Below are positions 36,852-46,943 of a stretch of 64,000 bases of DNA, in pieces. The DNA is from Desmonostoc geniculatum HA4340-LM1. Lineage in GTDB: Bacteria > Cyanobacteriota > Cyanobacteriia > Cyanobacteriales > Nostocaceae. Both the position numbers and the translations under genes were made by a program. Each line of letters opens with the position of its first letter. Position 1 is the first letter of the stretch. A model generated the notes under the pieces. The model was not told where the DNA came from, ran no database searches, and was given only the letters and a program-made list of their open reading frames with translations. The DNA lies in contig JAHHHB010000012.1 of the NCBI GenBank assembly GCA_019359545.1, forward strand, positions 1-64,000. The letters are read 5' to 3'.

Positions 36852-39800
36852 TTATTTGTTCTCTAACTTCACGTTTAAAGCTTTTCTAACTTCTGTCAAA
36901 AATGCCAAAAGATTAAAGTTAACTTTGCCTGTCATGTGATTAAAGATAGACAAAGCCCCCACAGAATAATTTCCTATGATGTTCTGATATGGATCGAGCT
37001 TTAAGCTGATATTTCTGTCTTTCCTGGGAGCAGCTTCATACTGCGAAAAGTGGAAAAGTGTCAAATATTGTAAAAGATCATTTTTCAAGGTACTATTATC
37101 AATTAACCCAGTGTATATATCTGTGTCATCTAAAATATCTTTATAAATGTTTAGTAAAGTAGCATAGGAAATAACGCCATTATAATAGCGGTCATCACCA
37201 GGTACAGTAATTCCATTAAATAAGTTAAAAAACACGACTGCTTTTTTGCTAGGATCTTCTACTAAGCTCGTCAATTCTGATGTATCTTGAATATACAAAG
37301 AGCTTGCATTTAGAGTTCTCAGCTTGACAACATAATATTGATCAAAAAATACTGGGTATATTTTAATATCATCTCGATTTCCTTTCAAAGAACTAATCAG
37401 AGGCTTGGACATGAAAAATAATTTTTCATCATCGTCACTCCTAGTCATATTTAAAGTATTGGAATAGGGAGACTTAGCAATATATAAAAAGTGTCTGTAT
37501 CCTTTTTGATAAAGATTATCTACCTCGTCTATTAGTACTAGAGGCTCAGTATACATATTCTGGCTGGTGTAATTATCAGAAAAAGTTTTAAATTTATATA
37601 GACGAATACTACCGTCTGGTTGGCGATCTACTCCAAAGACTTCACCCAATAAATTGGATATTTTATAATCGTCACCCTTGGCGCGATCGCTTTCCCGACT
37701 GGAAACCACAATAATTGCTAGCTTCTCCAATTGGGGAGAGTGAGAATTATCATTAAACTTAAATTTTTTGGGAAGTACAGAATACAGGGAACTTAAACCA
37801 TTGCGAATTTTAAATTTATTGATATTCTTAATACAGAATCCTTGAGAATTAGAACGATGCTCATCATTAAGAAGATGAGACAAACCTGCAAACAGCGATA
37901 GCATGAATTCTTCTTCCGGTGAAGAGTCTTGCTTGTCAGTCAAATGTAGTCGCAAGATCGGGATAAATAACTTGCGTTTGGAAGAGTCAAGTAAAATTTT
38001 TAGACACGTATAAGCAAGCAATGAGAAAGTAAATCTATAAATAAAAGCCTGTGGAGAGTCTACATTGTTAAAAATCTGCTCTCTTAGACGTTGATAATTA
38101 TAAGTAAATTCTAAGAGCTTTTGCTCTTTAAAGTTGTTTTCAGAAATTCTTTGACAATTTTGTTCTTGAGGTCTGAGAAGCACGGGAATAACCTGGATCT
38201 TTCTGATGTCATACTCCATACTGAAAGTTTGACTATCTTCGGTAGAGAAATATTCAATGTCGCTGATATTAATGCTTGCTGATAGATTACACAAAGAACT
38301 AGTATCAACGCTTGAACTTCCAACAGATATATACTTTAATGCTTGTTTGAGACTAGGCTGTAAGACTGGTTTGAATAAAGTCTGGTGATTACGAATAGTG
38401 TTGATATCCCGCTGTAAAATGCCTTGTTTTACACTAATATGAATAGGATATGTTCTTGGCTGAAAAGAATCCTTTTTCAATAGTTTTTGCAGCAAATCCT
38501 TGAGTTTGTCTATTTTATCGTTGACTTTATATTGCTCTAAACCATTTTTGATACTCCGAAAACGCCTTTGTTTGTCTGTATCACTAGAACCTTTAAAAAA
38601 AGGAAGTACATTTTTGTCAAATACACTGATGGGGTCATATCCTAAATCTGAATTAGGAGTATAACTATCTAATGTTGGATCGTTGCTAGCAAATACAAAA
38701 AAATATAAAAATGCTATCTTAAAAACTTTTTCTATAAAAAATTGGCTTCTAAAAGTATCATCAATTCCTTTTTTATGTTCTGGATTATTTGAATCTAGTA
38801 AATTCAGATAATATTCAAAAACAGAAATACCTCCTTGGGACTGGACTTTGCCATCAAACTTAAGTTTGAGTCCAAATATAAACTGCTGCTTTCCCTGTTT
38901 TTCATCTGTTGTTTCTCCTAAGTAACCTACTATTAAAGGAATAATAGGTAGCATATCAAAGGCATCAGCACGAGAAAAAAGCTCTCGATAGTTAACTGAC
39001 CTTCCTGCATAATTCACCTCATAATGTCCATCTTCTTTTTCAGGATCGCTGATATAATCCTCTATTAATCTTAAACGACGGATCAGGTCTTCTAAATAAA
39101 TAACATCCTTATTTGTGTCAGCATTTTCTTTGAGAAAGTCCAAATACTGAATTTTTGCTTCTCTCTGGAGTTTTCCAATAGCTTCTGTATCCATCAAACG
39201 CTTGACATGGTAATAATCAGACTTAGGGTTTGCTGCTAAATCATCTAGAATATCATTGAGTTCTTGACGATCGCTTTCAGCCTCAGAACTAAACTCAATA
39301 TTAATAAAGTTTTGTAAACTTGCTTTTAACTGGGAGTCAAAAACGCGGGTATTCTCCACTGTGATTGTTAGCTTGTGAAACTTCAATAATGGATTACTAG
39401 TAGATTTAGCTTTTTCTAGGCTCAATCTTTGCTTTTGTAAACCTGGATATTGTTCTGTAAATGGATAAGTAAAACTTAAAGAAGTTTTGGTTTCACCTGC
39501 AAAACTAGTTAAATCTGTGGCTAAATCTGCAACATATTGCTCTATATTTATTCCTGGTATTACCTGAGAAAGGACAAATTCTAGATGCTTGCTCAAAGTA
39601 TCTCGGATTTCCTTAACTAGATTGATGAAAGAGTTTTTTGAAGCCTTACTAAAATTAATACTTGCTGACTTAGCAATACTCGCAGAACTTCCTAAGGGAT
39701 TCTCAACTTGCAACGACGAAGCTACCTGAAAAGCTATTTCGTCAATATTAATGAGCAATCGATTGATATCTGTTGAAATACTAAACGGGTTTTGAGATTG

Positions 39801-39890
39801 GTGATTTTGCAGGACTGTTAAAATCTTAGTCAGCAAATCACTGTAATCTAAGGAGACTAGTCCGTTACTACCCTCTTCTAAAGTATTCAT
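36852..39890 (-). CDS. 1012-residue protein coupled to the helicase, no recognised domain
   Basis: A large soluble protein, first gene of the pair with the SF2 helicase; its TAA is 2 nt from the helicase ATG. No signal peptide or membrane helix. The N-terminal 300 residues are helical; the middle is mixed. In the C-terminal third, LEKLAIIVVSSRESD (about 715-730) and TEPLVLIDEVDNLYQKGYRHF (about 775-797) form hydrophobic strands ending in acidic residues, like the edges of a nucleotide-binding or RNase H-like fold. No Walker A motif is present, so LIDEVD is not proof of an ATPase. I do not recognise the family; a role as nuclease or nucleic-acid-binding partner of the helicase is inference only. 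Confidence 0.8.
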   Translation of the reverse strand: MNTLEEGSNGLVSLDYSDLLTKILTVLQNHQSQNPFSISTDINRLLINIDEIAFQVASSLQVENPLGSSASIAKSASINFSKASKNSFINLVKEIRDTLSKHLEFVLSQVIPGINIEQYVADLATDLTSFAGETKTSLSFTYPFTEQYPGLQKQRLSLEKAKSTSNPLLKFHKLTITVENTRVFDSQLKASLQNFINIEFSSEAESDRQELNDILDDLAANPKSDYYHVKRLMDTEAIGKLQREAKIQYLDFLKENADTNKDVIYLEDLIRRLRLIEDYISDPEKEDGHYEVNYAGRSVNYRELFSRADAFDMLPIIPLIVGYLGETTDEKQGKQQFIFGLKLKFDGKVQSQGGISVFEYYLNLLDSNNPEHKKGIDDTFRSQFFIEKVFKIAFLYFFVFASNDPTLDSYTPNSDLGYDPISVFDKNVLPFFKGSSDTDKQRRFRSIKNGLEQYKVNDKIDKLKDLLQKLLKKDSFQPRTYPIHISVKQGILQRDINTIRNHQTLFKPVLQPSLKQALKYISVGSSSVDTSSLCNLSASINISDIEYFSTEDSQTFSMEYDIRKIQVIPVLLRPQEQNCQRISENNFKEQKLLEFTYNYQRLREQIFNNVDSPQAFIYRFTFSLLAYTCLKILLDSSKRKLFIPILRLHLTDKQDSSPEEEFMLSLFAGLSHLLNDEHRSNSQGFCIKNINKFKIRNGLSSLYSVLPKKFKFNDNSHSPQLEKLAIIVVSSRESDRAKGDDYKISNLLGEVFGVDRQPDGSIRLYKFKTFSDNYTSQNMYTEPLVLIDEVDNLYQKGYRHFLYIAKSPYSNTLNMTRSDDDEKLFFMSKPLISSLKGNRDDIKIYPVFFDQYYVVKLRTLNASSLYIQDTSELTSLVEDPSKKAVVFFNLFNGITVPGDDRYYNGVISYATLLNIYKDILDDTDIYTGLIDNSTLKNDLLQYLTLFHFSQYEAAPRKDRNISLKLDPYQNIIGNYSVGALSIFNHMTGKVNFNLLAFLTEVRKALNVKLENK

Positions 39891-40109
39891 TCTATTTACT
39901 CCTAGTCGTCTTTAATAGTACTAATGGAATTACTTAGTATAACCTTTCAGTTCTACTGATGACTATCAGTCAGTAGAACTTATTTTCAAGTAATCGCACT
40001 TCATTTTTTGATGTAAATACTGTAAGGTGCGATCGCTCTCCATCATCTCCAAAACGCGATCGCACCCCACACACCACTAAACTAGAAAGTAAGATGTCGG
40101 GATAAGTCT

Positions 40110-40697
40110 ATGAACGCTACTACAATCGCCTTACCTTCTATCCTCAAACTAAAAATTGATTTGAGCGATGAACAATTTTTCCAAATGTGTCAGAAAAACC
40201 GCGATTATCGATTTGAACGTACAGCATCAGGAGAAATATTAATTATGCCACCTACGGGTAGTGATACTGGCAGACGTAATGTTAAAATTACCACTCAATT
40301 GGATATTTGGAATTCTGAGAGTAATTTAGGCGAAGTTTTTGACTCTTCAACAGGTTTCACCCTACCCAATGGTGCAGAACGTTCTCCCGATGCTTCCTGG
40401 GTGAAAATTGAGCGATGGAATGCTTTAACCCCAGAACAACAAGAAAAATTTGCCCCGATTTGTCCTGATTTTGTAGTTGAGTTACGTTCTCCCAGTGATT
40501 CTCTAAAAGATTTGCAGGAGAAAATGCAAGAATATATCGAAAATGGCGCTCAATTAGGTTGGTTAATCGACCGAAAAAACAAGCGAGTAGAAATCTATCG
40601 TCCAGGCAAAGATGTAGAAATATTAAACAATCCTACTAGTTTATCAGGGGAAAATGTTTTACCTGGATTTGTGTTGAATTTACAAGATATTATGTAG
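40110..40697 (+). CDS. Uma2 family endonuclease-like protein (DUF820)
   Basis: 195 residues of the Uma2/DUF820 family, a PD-(D/E)XK-fold group hugely expanded in cyanobacteria. Visible are the family's DYRFERTASGEILIMPPTG entry, RSPDASWV (Asp), the PDFVVELRSPSDSL core strand with Glu, and WLIDRKNKRVEIYRPG near the end. The catalytic arrangement looks intact, but no biological role is proven for the family. It lies on the plus strand between two minus-strand genes of the accessory block, 2 nt short of the end of the convergent 476-residue gene. Confidence 0.88.
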   Translation: MNATTIALPSILKLKIDLSDEQFFQMCQKNRDYRFERTASGEILIMPPTGSDTGRRNVKITTQLDIWNSESNLGEVFDSSTGFTLPNGAERSPDASWVKIERWNALTPEQQEKFAPICPDFVVELRSPSDSLKDLQEKMQEYIENGAQLGWLIDRKNKRVEIYRPGKDVEILNNPTSLSGENVLPGFVLNLQDIM

Positions 40698-40699
40698 CT

Positions 40700-42130
40700 T
40701 TATTGATTAAGATATACATGGCGCATTTCAAAGCGACTCTGTTTCCAAAGTGGTTGCAAAGCTTGTTGAGCAGCATTTAACTGAGCTTGAGAGAAACTAA
40801 TTTTTCCATTTTCTATTATCCAAATAAAAGTCCGAGTTATCAAATCTGCATTGAAACTATTTTCATATTTACTATGATTTATTCTTGCTACTTGTTCATC
40901 TAAGCAATTCATCGCATATTTAAAATTCCAGTGTATAGAATTACTAGGGATTTCTTCTTGTGCATTTTTCCATTTAATCCTCAGCAAATTTCTCATAATA
41001 TAGTCTATGCCTGTTATGGCAGAATCAGTATTCCGGATCAAATCTGTAAATGCTTGATAATAAAATTGCAAGAGTGAAGCAGCAATATTTTCCCTATATA
41101 TATGTAACCAGGACTGGATATCACGAAGATAAGGTAATAAATCTCTAATATGATTTATTTCTTTTATTTGCACGCGTAGCTTGCCGCCGTAGGCATCGCC
41201 TTTATAATTTATGATTTCAGCTAGTAATTCAGCTTCAGATAATTGAAACTTGTCTAAATAATAACTAATAACTTTAGGAATATATTTATCCAATAACCAC
41301 TGCTTAGTATATCTAGCTGTCCAGGTTCCCCGTAGACCGATGTCTTGCTGCCAAGAAGTGACTTTGCCTCTTTCAAGAGATTGCAAATAAACATCATTTA
41401 TTTTATATATGATATTAATTTTATAATTAGGTAATAATGAAAAATCACTATCAACTCTGGGCAAGATAAATGCATGATCGCGAATTCCTCGACTCACTCG
41501 AATTGAGATATCTTCATTATGAAATAAATGCCATTCTGACTTGCCTTTACTATAATCAAATTCATCAGCGAACTGCTGCATTAATTTCCATAGTTTTTGT
41601 CCTACAGAAAACAATATAAAACCTCGAACATTTGCAACATCTATAAATTCAAAATCCCAGGTTTCTAGAGAATTTTCAAATTCAATTATTGATTTCCTGT
41701 ATTCTTGACAAACTGCATCAACACACAAACACAAATCTAATGTTTCTAATTCCGATAAAATAAATGTTGTTTTGCCTAAATTTACTTCAAAAGTATTTTG
41801 ATTTAGCTGTTTCAAAAACCGACGGCAACCCCAATCTGCTTGGGTGTTTATTCCAGTCATTAATTGACCCAAAATATCTTGATGGTTTAAGCTTATTTTC
41901 AGACCTCTTAGAATGATGTTGCTGAAGTCTATTTCACAATTACCTTCTGCAAAAGCTTGGGGTAAATTACAGGCGATCGCTACTTTTGGTTGCACAACAA
42001 CCAAGCGGTTACCTTCTCGCTTAGTTAAAGGCTCAAAATTACATGTTTCTAAAATATCCTGTAAATCTGGGTGGCGTCTTATAATTTTTTCTATTAAATT
42101 ATATTTAGTATTTATCGAAATATTACTCAT
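40700..42130 (-). CDS. 476-residue protein of unknown function
   Basis: A soluble protein without signal peptide, membrane helix or recognisable catalytic motif. The N-terminal part (1-130) has a beta-rich pattern (NRLVVVQPKVAIACNLP; NTFEVNLGKTTFILSELETLD). The rest is helical and rich in aromatic and basic residues (DIQSWLHIYRENIAASLLQFYYQAFTDL). AT-rich codon use resembles the helicase pair downstream on the same strand, from which it is separated by a Uma2 gene in opposite orientation. It may belong to the same accessory block; function unknown. Confidence 0.7.
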   Translation of the reverse strand: MSNISINTKYNLIEKIIRRHPDLQDILETCNFEPLTKREGNRLVVVQPKVAIACNLPQAFAEGNCEIDFSNIILRGLKISLNHQDILGQLMTGINTQADWGCRRFLKQLNQNTFEVNLGKTTFILSELETLDLCLCVDAVCQEYRKSIIEFENSLETWDFEFIDVANVRGFILFSVGQKLWKLMQQFADEFDYSKGKSEWHLFHNEDISIRVSRGIRDHAFILPRVDSDFSLLPNYKINIIYKINDVYLQSLERGKVTSWQQDIGLRGTWTARYTKQWLLDKYIPKVISYYLDKFQLSEAELLAEIINYKGDAYGGKLRVQIKEINHIRDLLPYLRDIQSWLHIYRENIAASLLQFYYQAFTDLIRNTDSAITGIDYIMRNLLRIKWKNAQEEIPSNSIHWNFKYAMNCLDEQVARINHSKYENSFNADLITRTFIWIIENGKISFSQAQLNAAQQALQPLWKQSRFEMRHVYLNQ

Positions 42131-42717
42131 TTTATAAATAGTCTAATTTACTCTGGAGTGGACATGAAATAATCTACTTGCATCTACAAATTTGTTACAC
42201 CTGATTTTATTCGTATAATTAGCAATTTATCAAGCAATTTTAGATTAGATAGTGATTCTGAATACTTTACTAACAATTATCGATTTAATCTTTATTAGGT
42301 TGCGTGTGCAAATCTGATTCATTATATCTGTAAGTTTTCTGGAGAAGTTACCGAAGATAAATAGGGTAGCACAGATAACTATGCTACCTACAGTAGTTTA
42401 TTCTACAAATTGCTATGGTGTACTACATTTATTCCAACAAAAAACCCTACTGTTAATTAACAGTAGGGCAAGTTAGTTAATTGTGTCGTTTTCTCAAGCT
42501 TGTTAATTTAGGTAGAGGTTTTAATTTTAAAAATTGCTAGATTTGATAGACAATATAATTTATCCCTTACATTTTCAAGTGACTAGCTTCTGTTTGGTTT
42601 TTTGGCTATATAGAGAGCTACACAATTAAAATGCAGGATTCCGGATTATGGCAGGAATATATTAAAAGTACCTTTTTATCAGACATTGCGTTGCTACCGT
42701 TCTGAATGTGGAAATAG
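42131..42717. other. Gene-free AT-rich region
   Basis: 587 very AT-rich bases between the accessory block and the ADC-like gene. The only structured element is the terminator hairpin at 42443-42466. No coding or RNA gene was recognised. Confidence 0.5.
42437..42466 (-). terminator. Rho-independent terminator, minus strand
   Basis: A perfect 24-nt palindrome (CCCTACTGTTAA / TTAACAGTAGGG) followed on the minus strand by TTTTTTG. It lies about 250 nt beyond the stop of the ADC-like gene and is well formed as an intrinsic terminator in that direction. Confidence 0.75.
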
Positions 42718-43350
42718 CTAGATGTGTATTTCACCAAGGACTTTTGGCGCATGAACTTGCAAATTCATCTGCTCATGACGCACAGTTAACCAAGGCTTAC
42801 CTAAACCTATTCCAGAAAAAGGACTTTCGGTAGGGATTTTTAACTGAGAACCAATCAAACTCAACAGAGACTCAAATTCAGCAGAGAATATCAGCAAATC
42901 ATTACCCTTGGCGCTGAAAGTAGACGCGCCTAATTGTATAGGCCATGCCCAGTTTTGTCGATTATAGTTAATACTACACAGCTTCTGGTTTCCCTGATGC
43001 ACAGTGGCACGTTCTCCTTGGAGAGTAAACTCAGCTAGTTCCTTCGGTAGTCCCCAAATTTCTCGACCACCAGCAACAGAATCAGCATTATCTACATAAA
43101 TGTGCGAAATCCAACCGCCGATTTTCTTTTGGTAATGAACCAAAGCCGGGGCAATAATTAACTCATTGTACTCCAATACCGAGCCTGACCCGTAATTAGA
43201 TAAATACACACTACCAAGGGTTTTACCAGGCCATACAGAAATAATTCCTAAGTCTGAGGGAATTAAAGGGCGCACTCGGTCAATACTCACCAAATGCAGA
43301 GTTTGAATAGCGTAGCCTTGAAGTGTCCAAGGTGCTTGAGGATAAGGCAT
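42718..43350 (-). CDS. Acetoacetate decarboxylase-like protein
   Basis: 210 residues of the ADC-like superfamily. The stretch GGREIWGLPKELAEF (about 94-108) matches the Schiff-base region of acetoacetate decarboxylase, with the Lys in LPKEL at the expected place, although the second Lys of the classical KK pair is Glu. An N-terminal PWTLQGYAIQTLHLVSIDRVRPLIP and PGKTLGSVYLSNYGSGS are typical of cyanobacterial members. The true substrate is unknown, since many family members are not decarboxylases of acetoacetate. A tandem-repeat block separates it from dnaK upstream. Confidence 0.82.
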   Translation of the reverse strand: MPYPQAPWTLQGYAIQTLHLVSIDRVRPLIPSDLGIISVWPGKTLGSVYLSNYGSGSVLEYNELIIAPALVHYQKKIGGWISHIYVDNADSVAGGREIWGLPKELAEFTLQGERATVHQGNQKLCSINYNRQNWAWPIQLGASTFSAKGNDLLIFSAEFESLLSLIGSQLKIPTESPFSGIGLGKPWLTVRHEQMNLQVHAPKVLGEIHI

Positions 43351-43621
43351 AAGAAAGTTAGGAGTTGAGAGTTAAAAGTGAGGAGTTAAAAATAAAGTTT
43401 AAAGTTTCCAGTTAATAATTAGTAATATAGGAATCCGATTTGATTTCTGAAAAAATCTAAGTATGTGTAGGGTATGTTATCGCAGAAAGTACGACACCGA
43501 CGCCTTCGGATGGTGCGTTAACCAAAGGCATAACGCTACGTATATTTCAAAAATTAAATATGAGTCCTATATTATTTCTAACTTCTAACTCTTAACTCCT
43601 AACTTTTAACTTCTAACTTCT
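43351..43621. repeat. Tandem-repeat region between dnaK and ADC-like gene
   Basis: AGGAGTTGAGAGTTAAAAGTGAGGAGTT-type heptamers (43360-43392) and, in mirror orientation, TAACTTCTAACTCTTAACTCC repeats (43575-43620). A TAGGGTATGTTATCGC...GCATAACGCTACG repeat common in Nostocales lies between (about 43467-43545). Confidence 0.65.
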
Positions 43622-43655
43622 AAAAAAATCCCACCCAAGGAAAAGCTTGGATGGG
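43622..43655 (-). terminator. Rho-independent terminator of dnaK
   Basis: On the minus strand CCCATCCAAGC, loop TTTT, then CCTTGGGTGGG (imperfect stem) followed by ATTTTTTTA. It lies 47 nt beyond the dnaK stop. Confidence 0.8.
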
Positions 43656-43701
43656 CAATCTGAGGTGGAACAAAATAATCTTCCCGAAATTAATAGGAGA
43701 A

Positions 43702-45603
43702 TTATTTGCTTTCTGTAAAATCAGCGTCAATTACATCATCACCACTACCAGCGGAGGAGGAACTGCCATCTTGAGGTTCAGCGCCAGGTGCAGCACCGCC
43801 ACCAGCTTGTTGATAGATGTTGCTACCAACGGCGAATAGCGCTTGTTGCAATTCTGGGGTCAGCTTCTTGATTTGCTCATCGTCATCTTTAGCGATCGCT
43901 TCCCGCAGTTCTTTCACCAAACCTTCGACTTTGGTTTTGTCAGCAGCGGGAACTTTATCGCCCAATTCTTGTAGCTGCTTCTCGGCTTGGTATGCCAAAG
44001 AGTCGGCTTGGTTCTTGCGTTCAATTTTCTCACGCCGTTCTTTGTCACTTGAGGCGTTTTGTTCAGCTTCTCTGACCATCCGATCAACGTCATTTTTATC
44101 CAGTGTGGAAGCACCGGTGATGCTGATGGACTGTTCTTTACCAGTGCCTTTGTCCTTGGCGGTGACGTTGAGTATACCGTTAGCGTCAATGTCGAACACG
44201 ACTTCAATTTGGGGGACGCCGCGTGGTGCAGGAGGAATTCCATCGAGGCGGAAGGTTCCCAAACTCTTGTTATCGTTAGAAAATTCGCGTTCGCCTTGGA
44301 GGACGTGAATTTCTACGTTGGTTTGACCATCCACAGCGGTGGAGAATACTTCAGATTTCTTGGTGGGAATTGTGGTGTTGCGGGGGATAATTTTGGTCAT
44401 CACGCCGCCCAATGTTTCAACACCCAAAGATAGCGGTGTCACATCTAACAATAAGATGCCAGTAACATCACCAGCTAATACTCCGGCTTGAATGGCTGCG
44501 CCAACTGCCACAACTTCATCGGGGTTAACGCTTTGGTTGGGGTCTCTACCCAATACCTGCTTGACAATCTGTTGCACTGCGGGAATCCGGGTGGAACCAC
44601 CAACCAAGACCACTTCATCGATATCGCTTTTGCTTAACTTGGCATCCCGGAGAGCGTTTTCCACAGGGATACGGCAGCGATCGATTAAGTCAGAACAAAG
44701 TTCTTCAAATTTAGCGCGAGTCAGGGTTGTATCTAGGTGCTTAGGCCCGTCCTGAGTAGCGGTGATAAATGGCAGGTTGATTTCTGCTTGGGTGACGCTA
44801 GAAAGTTCAATTTTCGCTTTTTCTGCGGCTTCAGTCAAACGTTGTAAAGCTTGCTTATCTTTGCGCAGATCGATGCCTTCGTCTTTCTTGAACTTTTCAG
44901 CTAAGAAGTCAACTATTTTTTTATCAAAGTCGTCACCGCCCAAGTGGGTATCACCAGATGTGGCTAATACTTCAAAAACTCCATCGCCTACTTCCAGCAC
45001 GGATACGTCGAAGGTACCACCACCAAGGTCAAATACCAGAATTGTTTCGTTGCTCTTTTTATCAAACCCGTATGCTAGAGAAGCGGCTGTGGGTTCGTTG
45101 ATAATCCGCAGAACTTCGATACCTGCAATCTTACCAGCGTCTTTTGTCGCTTGCCGTTGGGAGTCATTGAAGTATGCCGGAACTGTAATTACCGCTTGGG
45201 TTACAGTTTCACCGAGGTATTTGCTAGCGTCTTCAACCAGCTTGCGGAGAACTTGTGCAGAAATTTCTTCAGGAGCAAATTGCTTACCAGCGCCTGGAGA
45301 GTCTAGCTTGACATTGCCGCCGCTACCGAGGACTTTGTAAGAAACTTCAGTGGTTTCCTTGGTAACTTCATCAAAGCGGCGTCCAATAAAGCGCTTGACA
45401 GAGTAAAACGTATTTTCGGGGTTCATCACCGCTTGGCGCTTAGCGATTTGACCGACCAAGCGATCGCCATTTTTGGCAAATGCAACTACTGATGGTGTTG
45501 TCCGAAAACCTTCTGCATTAGCAATAACTGTGGGTTTACCACCTTCCATCACTGCCACGCAGGAGTTCGTTGTACCTAAGTCAATTCCAACTACTTTTGC
45601 CAT
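43702..45603 (-). CDS. dnaK: Molecular chaperone DnaK (Hsp70), DnaK2-like
   Basis: A 633-residue Hsp70. The ATPase domain (1-385) starts [19 protein letters not shown] and has the phosphate-2 motif [17 protein letters not shown]; the linker is [17 protein letters not shown]; the substrate-binding domain and helical lid follow. It ends in the [12 protein letters not shown] tail typical of bacterial DnaK and of the major cyanobacterial DnaK2. It acts in protein folding with DnaJ and GrpE, neither of which is adjacent. The terminator downstream and a 500-nt upstream region without genes suggest a single-gene transcript. Confidence 0.96.
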   Translation of the reverse strand: MAKVVGIDLGTTNSCVAVMEGGKPTVIANAEGFRTTPSVVAFAKNGDRLVGQIAKRQAVMNPENTFYSVKRFIGRRFDEVTKETTEVSYKVLGSGGNVKLDSPGAGKQFAPEEISAQVLRKLVEDASKYLGETVTQAVITVPAYFNDSQRQATKDAGKIAGIEVLRIINEPTAASLAYGFDKKSNETILVFDLGGGTFDVSVLEVGDGVFEVLATSGDTHLGGDDFDKKIVDFLAEKFKKDEGIDLRKDKQALQRLTEAAEKAKIELSSVTQAEINLPFITATQDGPKHLDTTLTRAKFEELCSDLIDRCRIPVENALRDAKLSKSDIDEVVLVGGSTRIPAVQQIVKQVLGRDPNQSVNPDEVVAVGAAIQAGVLAGDVTGILLLDVTPLSLGVETLGGVMTKIIPRNTTIPTKKSEVFSTAVDGQTNVEIHVLQGEREFSNDNKSLGTFRLDGIPPAPRGVPQIEVVFDIDANGILNVTAKDKGTGKEQSISITGASTLDKNDVDRMVREAEQNASSDKERREKIERKNQADSLAYQAEKQLQELGDKVPAADKTKVEGLVKELREAIAKDDDEQIKKLTPELQQALFAVGSNIYQQAGGGAAPGAEPQDGSSSSAGSGDDVIDADFTESK

Positions 45604-46121
45604 TTTAGGTGCTGGCTCCGTATAACTACAAATGAATGAATGAGAATATAAAGGACTAAATTTTGAACCACAGGGTCAATAAATCAGCCAGTTCAGCATT
45701 TATACCTTAGTTTGGCTTTCTCTGGGGTTAAAACTCCAGACTATGCTGATATATATATTGAGAGCTACAGTGGTAGCCAGTCCATGAAGGGTGGTTTCCC
45801 GAACCTTGCTTGGGACGGTTAAACTAACTCAATAGTTTTTCTAAGTTGATTCATGGATTGATTTGCTTTCACTTTGTCTAATGTATGAGAATTAATACTT
45901 TCAGTAATTAGGGTGAACCGTAACGTCTGAGTGGTGTTTGCCGTCTTTAGAGGTAACAAATTATGGATGTCGTTGGGTATTGGGCATGGGGCATTGGGCA
46001 AGCAGGAAGTGTGGGAGGTGTGGGAGGTGTGCGAGGATGGGGAAGAAATCTTTCCCCCCACACTCCCCACACTCCCCACACTCCCTCATCCCCCTCATCT
46101 CCCTCATTTCCCCATCCCCAC
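45604..46121. other. dnaK upstream region and tandem-repeat element
   Basis: The dnaK promoter must lie in 45604-45900; no CIRCE-type inverted repeat (TTAGCACTC-N9-GAGTGCTAA) is visible. From about 45985 to 46120 there is a repeat element (GTGGGAGGT and CACTCCC units) nearly the inverse of one at about 51945-52110. Confidence 0.6.
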
Positions 46122-46943
46122 TCACCCAAGCCCAGAAAAAAGACTTTCCCAGTCAATCACAGGGGGTCTTTGTCCCTTATTGACTATTTCAAAAATTTTC
46201 CTGGAACTACTTGGATGAAAAAGACATTCTACACAAGCGTTGGCTACGTCAATCCGGCTAGCATCACCTACAAGCGTGTCTCCTGTGCCAATTACCACGC
46301 CGTATTTACCTCCTGTTTTTGCCTTCAGGAGGGTGTTGAGGTCGTATGAAGTGTAAGGCCCGTCAATGAGGCGTCCTGGGCGGATAATAGTGTAGGGTAA
46401 TCCTGAATTGGCGATCGCCTCCTCGCCCTTCTGTTTGGCATCCAAGACGCCGAATGCATTGAGAACGCTAAAAAGAAACCGATCTTTACGCCCAATTCCG
46501 CAGGAGGAGACGAAAACGAATCGCTGCAAATTTTGAGGTGCTGCTGCTACAAGGTTAGTGACTCCTTGGGCATCGATTTTTGCTGGACTATTCTTTGCTT
46601 TTGCTTGACTAGATTCGGGGTTGAGAAAAGTTAAACCCCATTCAATCAAGTTCGGGGATTGGTCAAATTCCCATCTGTCAGAGGGAAAGGCAGTGGTTCC
46701 GGTGCAACATATAATGTGGCTGACATTTGATGTTGCGGCTCTTAGTGTAGCTGGCTGGCGGGTATCACCAACGACAATTTCCACTTGCTGATTAAACATT
46801 TGTTGAGCTTTGGCGGCATTGCGTGTCAGGACACGAACCCTAAAGCCCTTTTCCAGCAGCTTGCCTACCACTAGTTGCCCTACTCCGCCAGTAGCACCAG
46901 CAACTAGCACCAAATCCTCAACTGAGGCTTCCAAAGAAGTCAT
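46122..46943 (-). CDS. Atypical SDR / NAD(P)-binding epimerase-like protein
   Basis: 273 residues. An N-terminal Rossmann motif VLVAGATGGVGQLVVGKLLEKGF (TGxxGxxG type of atypical SDRs) is followed by RVLTRN (Arg favouring NADP), VVGDTRQP, FVFVSSCGIG and PYTIIRPGRLIDGPYTSYDL. This resembles the NmrA-like/Ycf39-like group common in cyanobacteria and chloroplasts; the canonical YxxxK is replaced, as in many atypical members. Possible roles are redox sensing or an assembly factor; not assignable. The C-terminus (DWESLFSGLG) borders the tandem-repeat element. Confidence 0.82.
   Translation of the reverse strand: MTSLEASVEDLVLVAGATGGVGQLVVGKLLEKGFRVRVLTRNAAKAQQMFNQQVEIVVGDTRQPATLRAATSNVSHIICCTGTTAFPSDRWEFDQSPNLIEWGLTFLNPESSQAKAKNSPAKIDAQGVTNLVAAAPQNLQRFVFVSSCGIGRKDRFLFSVLNAFGVLDAKQKGEEAIANSGLPYTIIRPGRLIDGPYTSYDLNTLLKAKTGGKYGVVIGTGDTLVGDASRIDVANACVECLFHPSSSRKIFEIVNKGQRPPVIDWESLFSGLG

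Noticed and set aside
36852-39890. Calling the 1012-residue protein a prokaryotic Argonaute (PIWI/PIWI-RE) because it is next to a helicase.
   Set aside because: No PIWI catalytic motif or MID signature could be placed by eye; only loose hydrophobic-acidic strands. Kept as a hypothesis for structure prediction, not as a call.
45604-45900. CIRCE/HrcA operator upstream of dnaK.
   Set aside because: No TTAGCACTC inverted repeat was found on reading the region.
45938-46349. Several overlapping open frames rich in Gly, Val, Ser, Pro and His across the repeat element.
   Set aside because: Tandem heptamers keep all frames open; no start signals or homology are expected.
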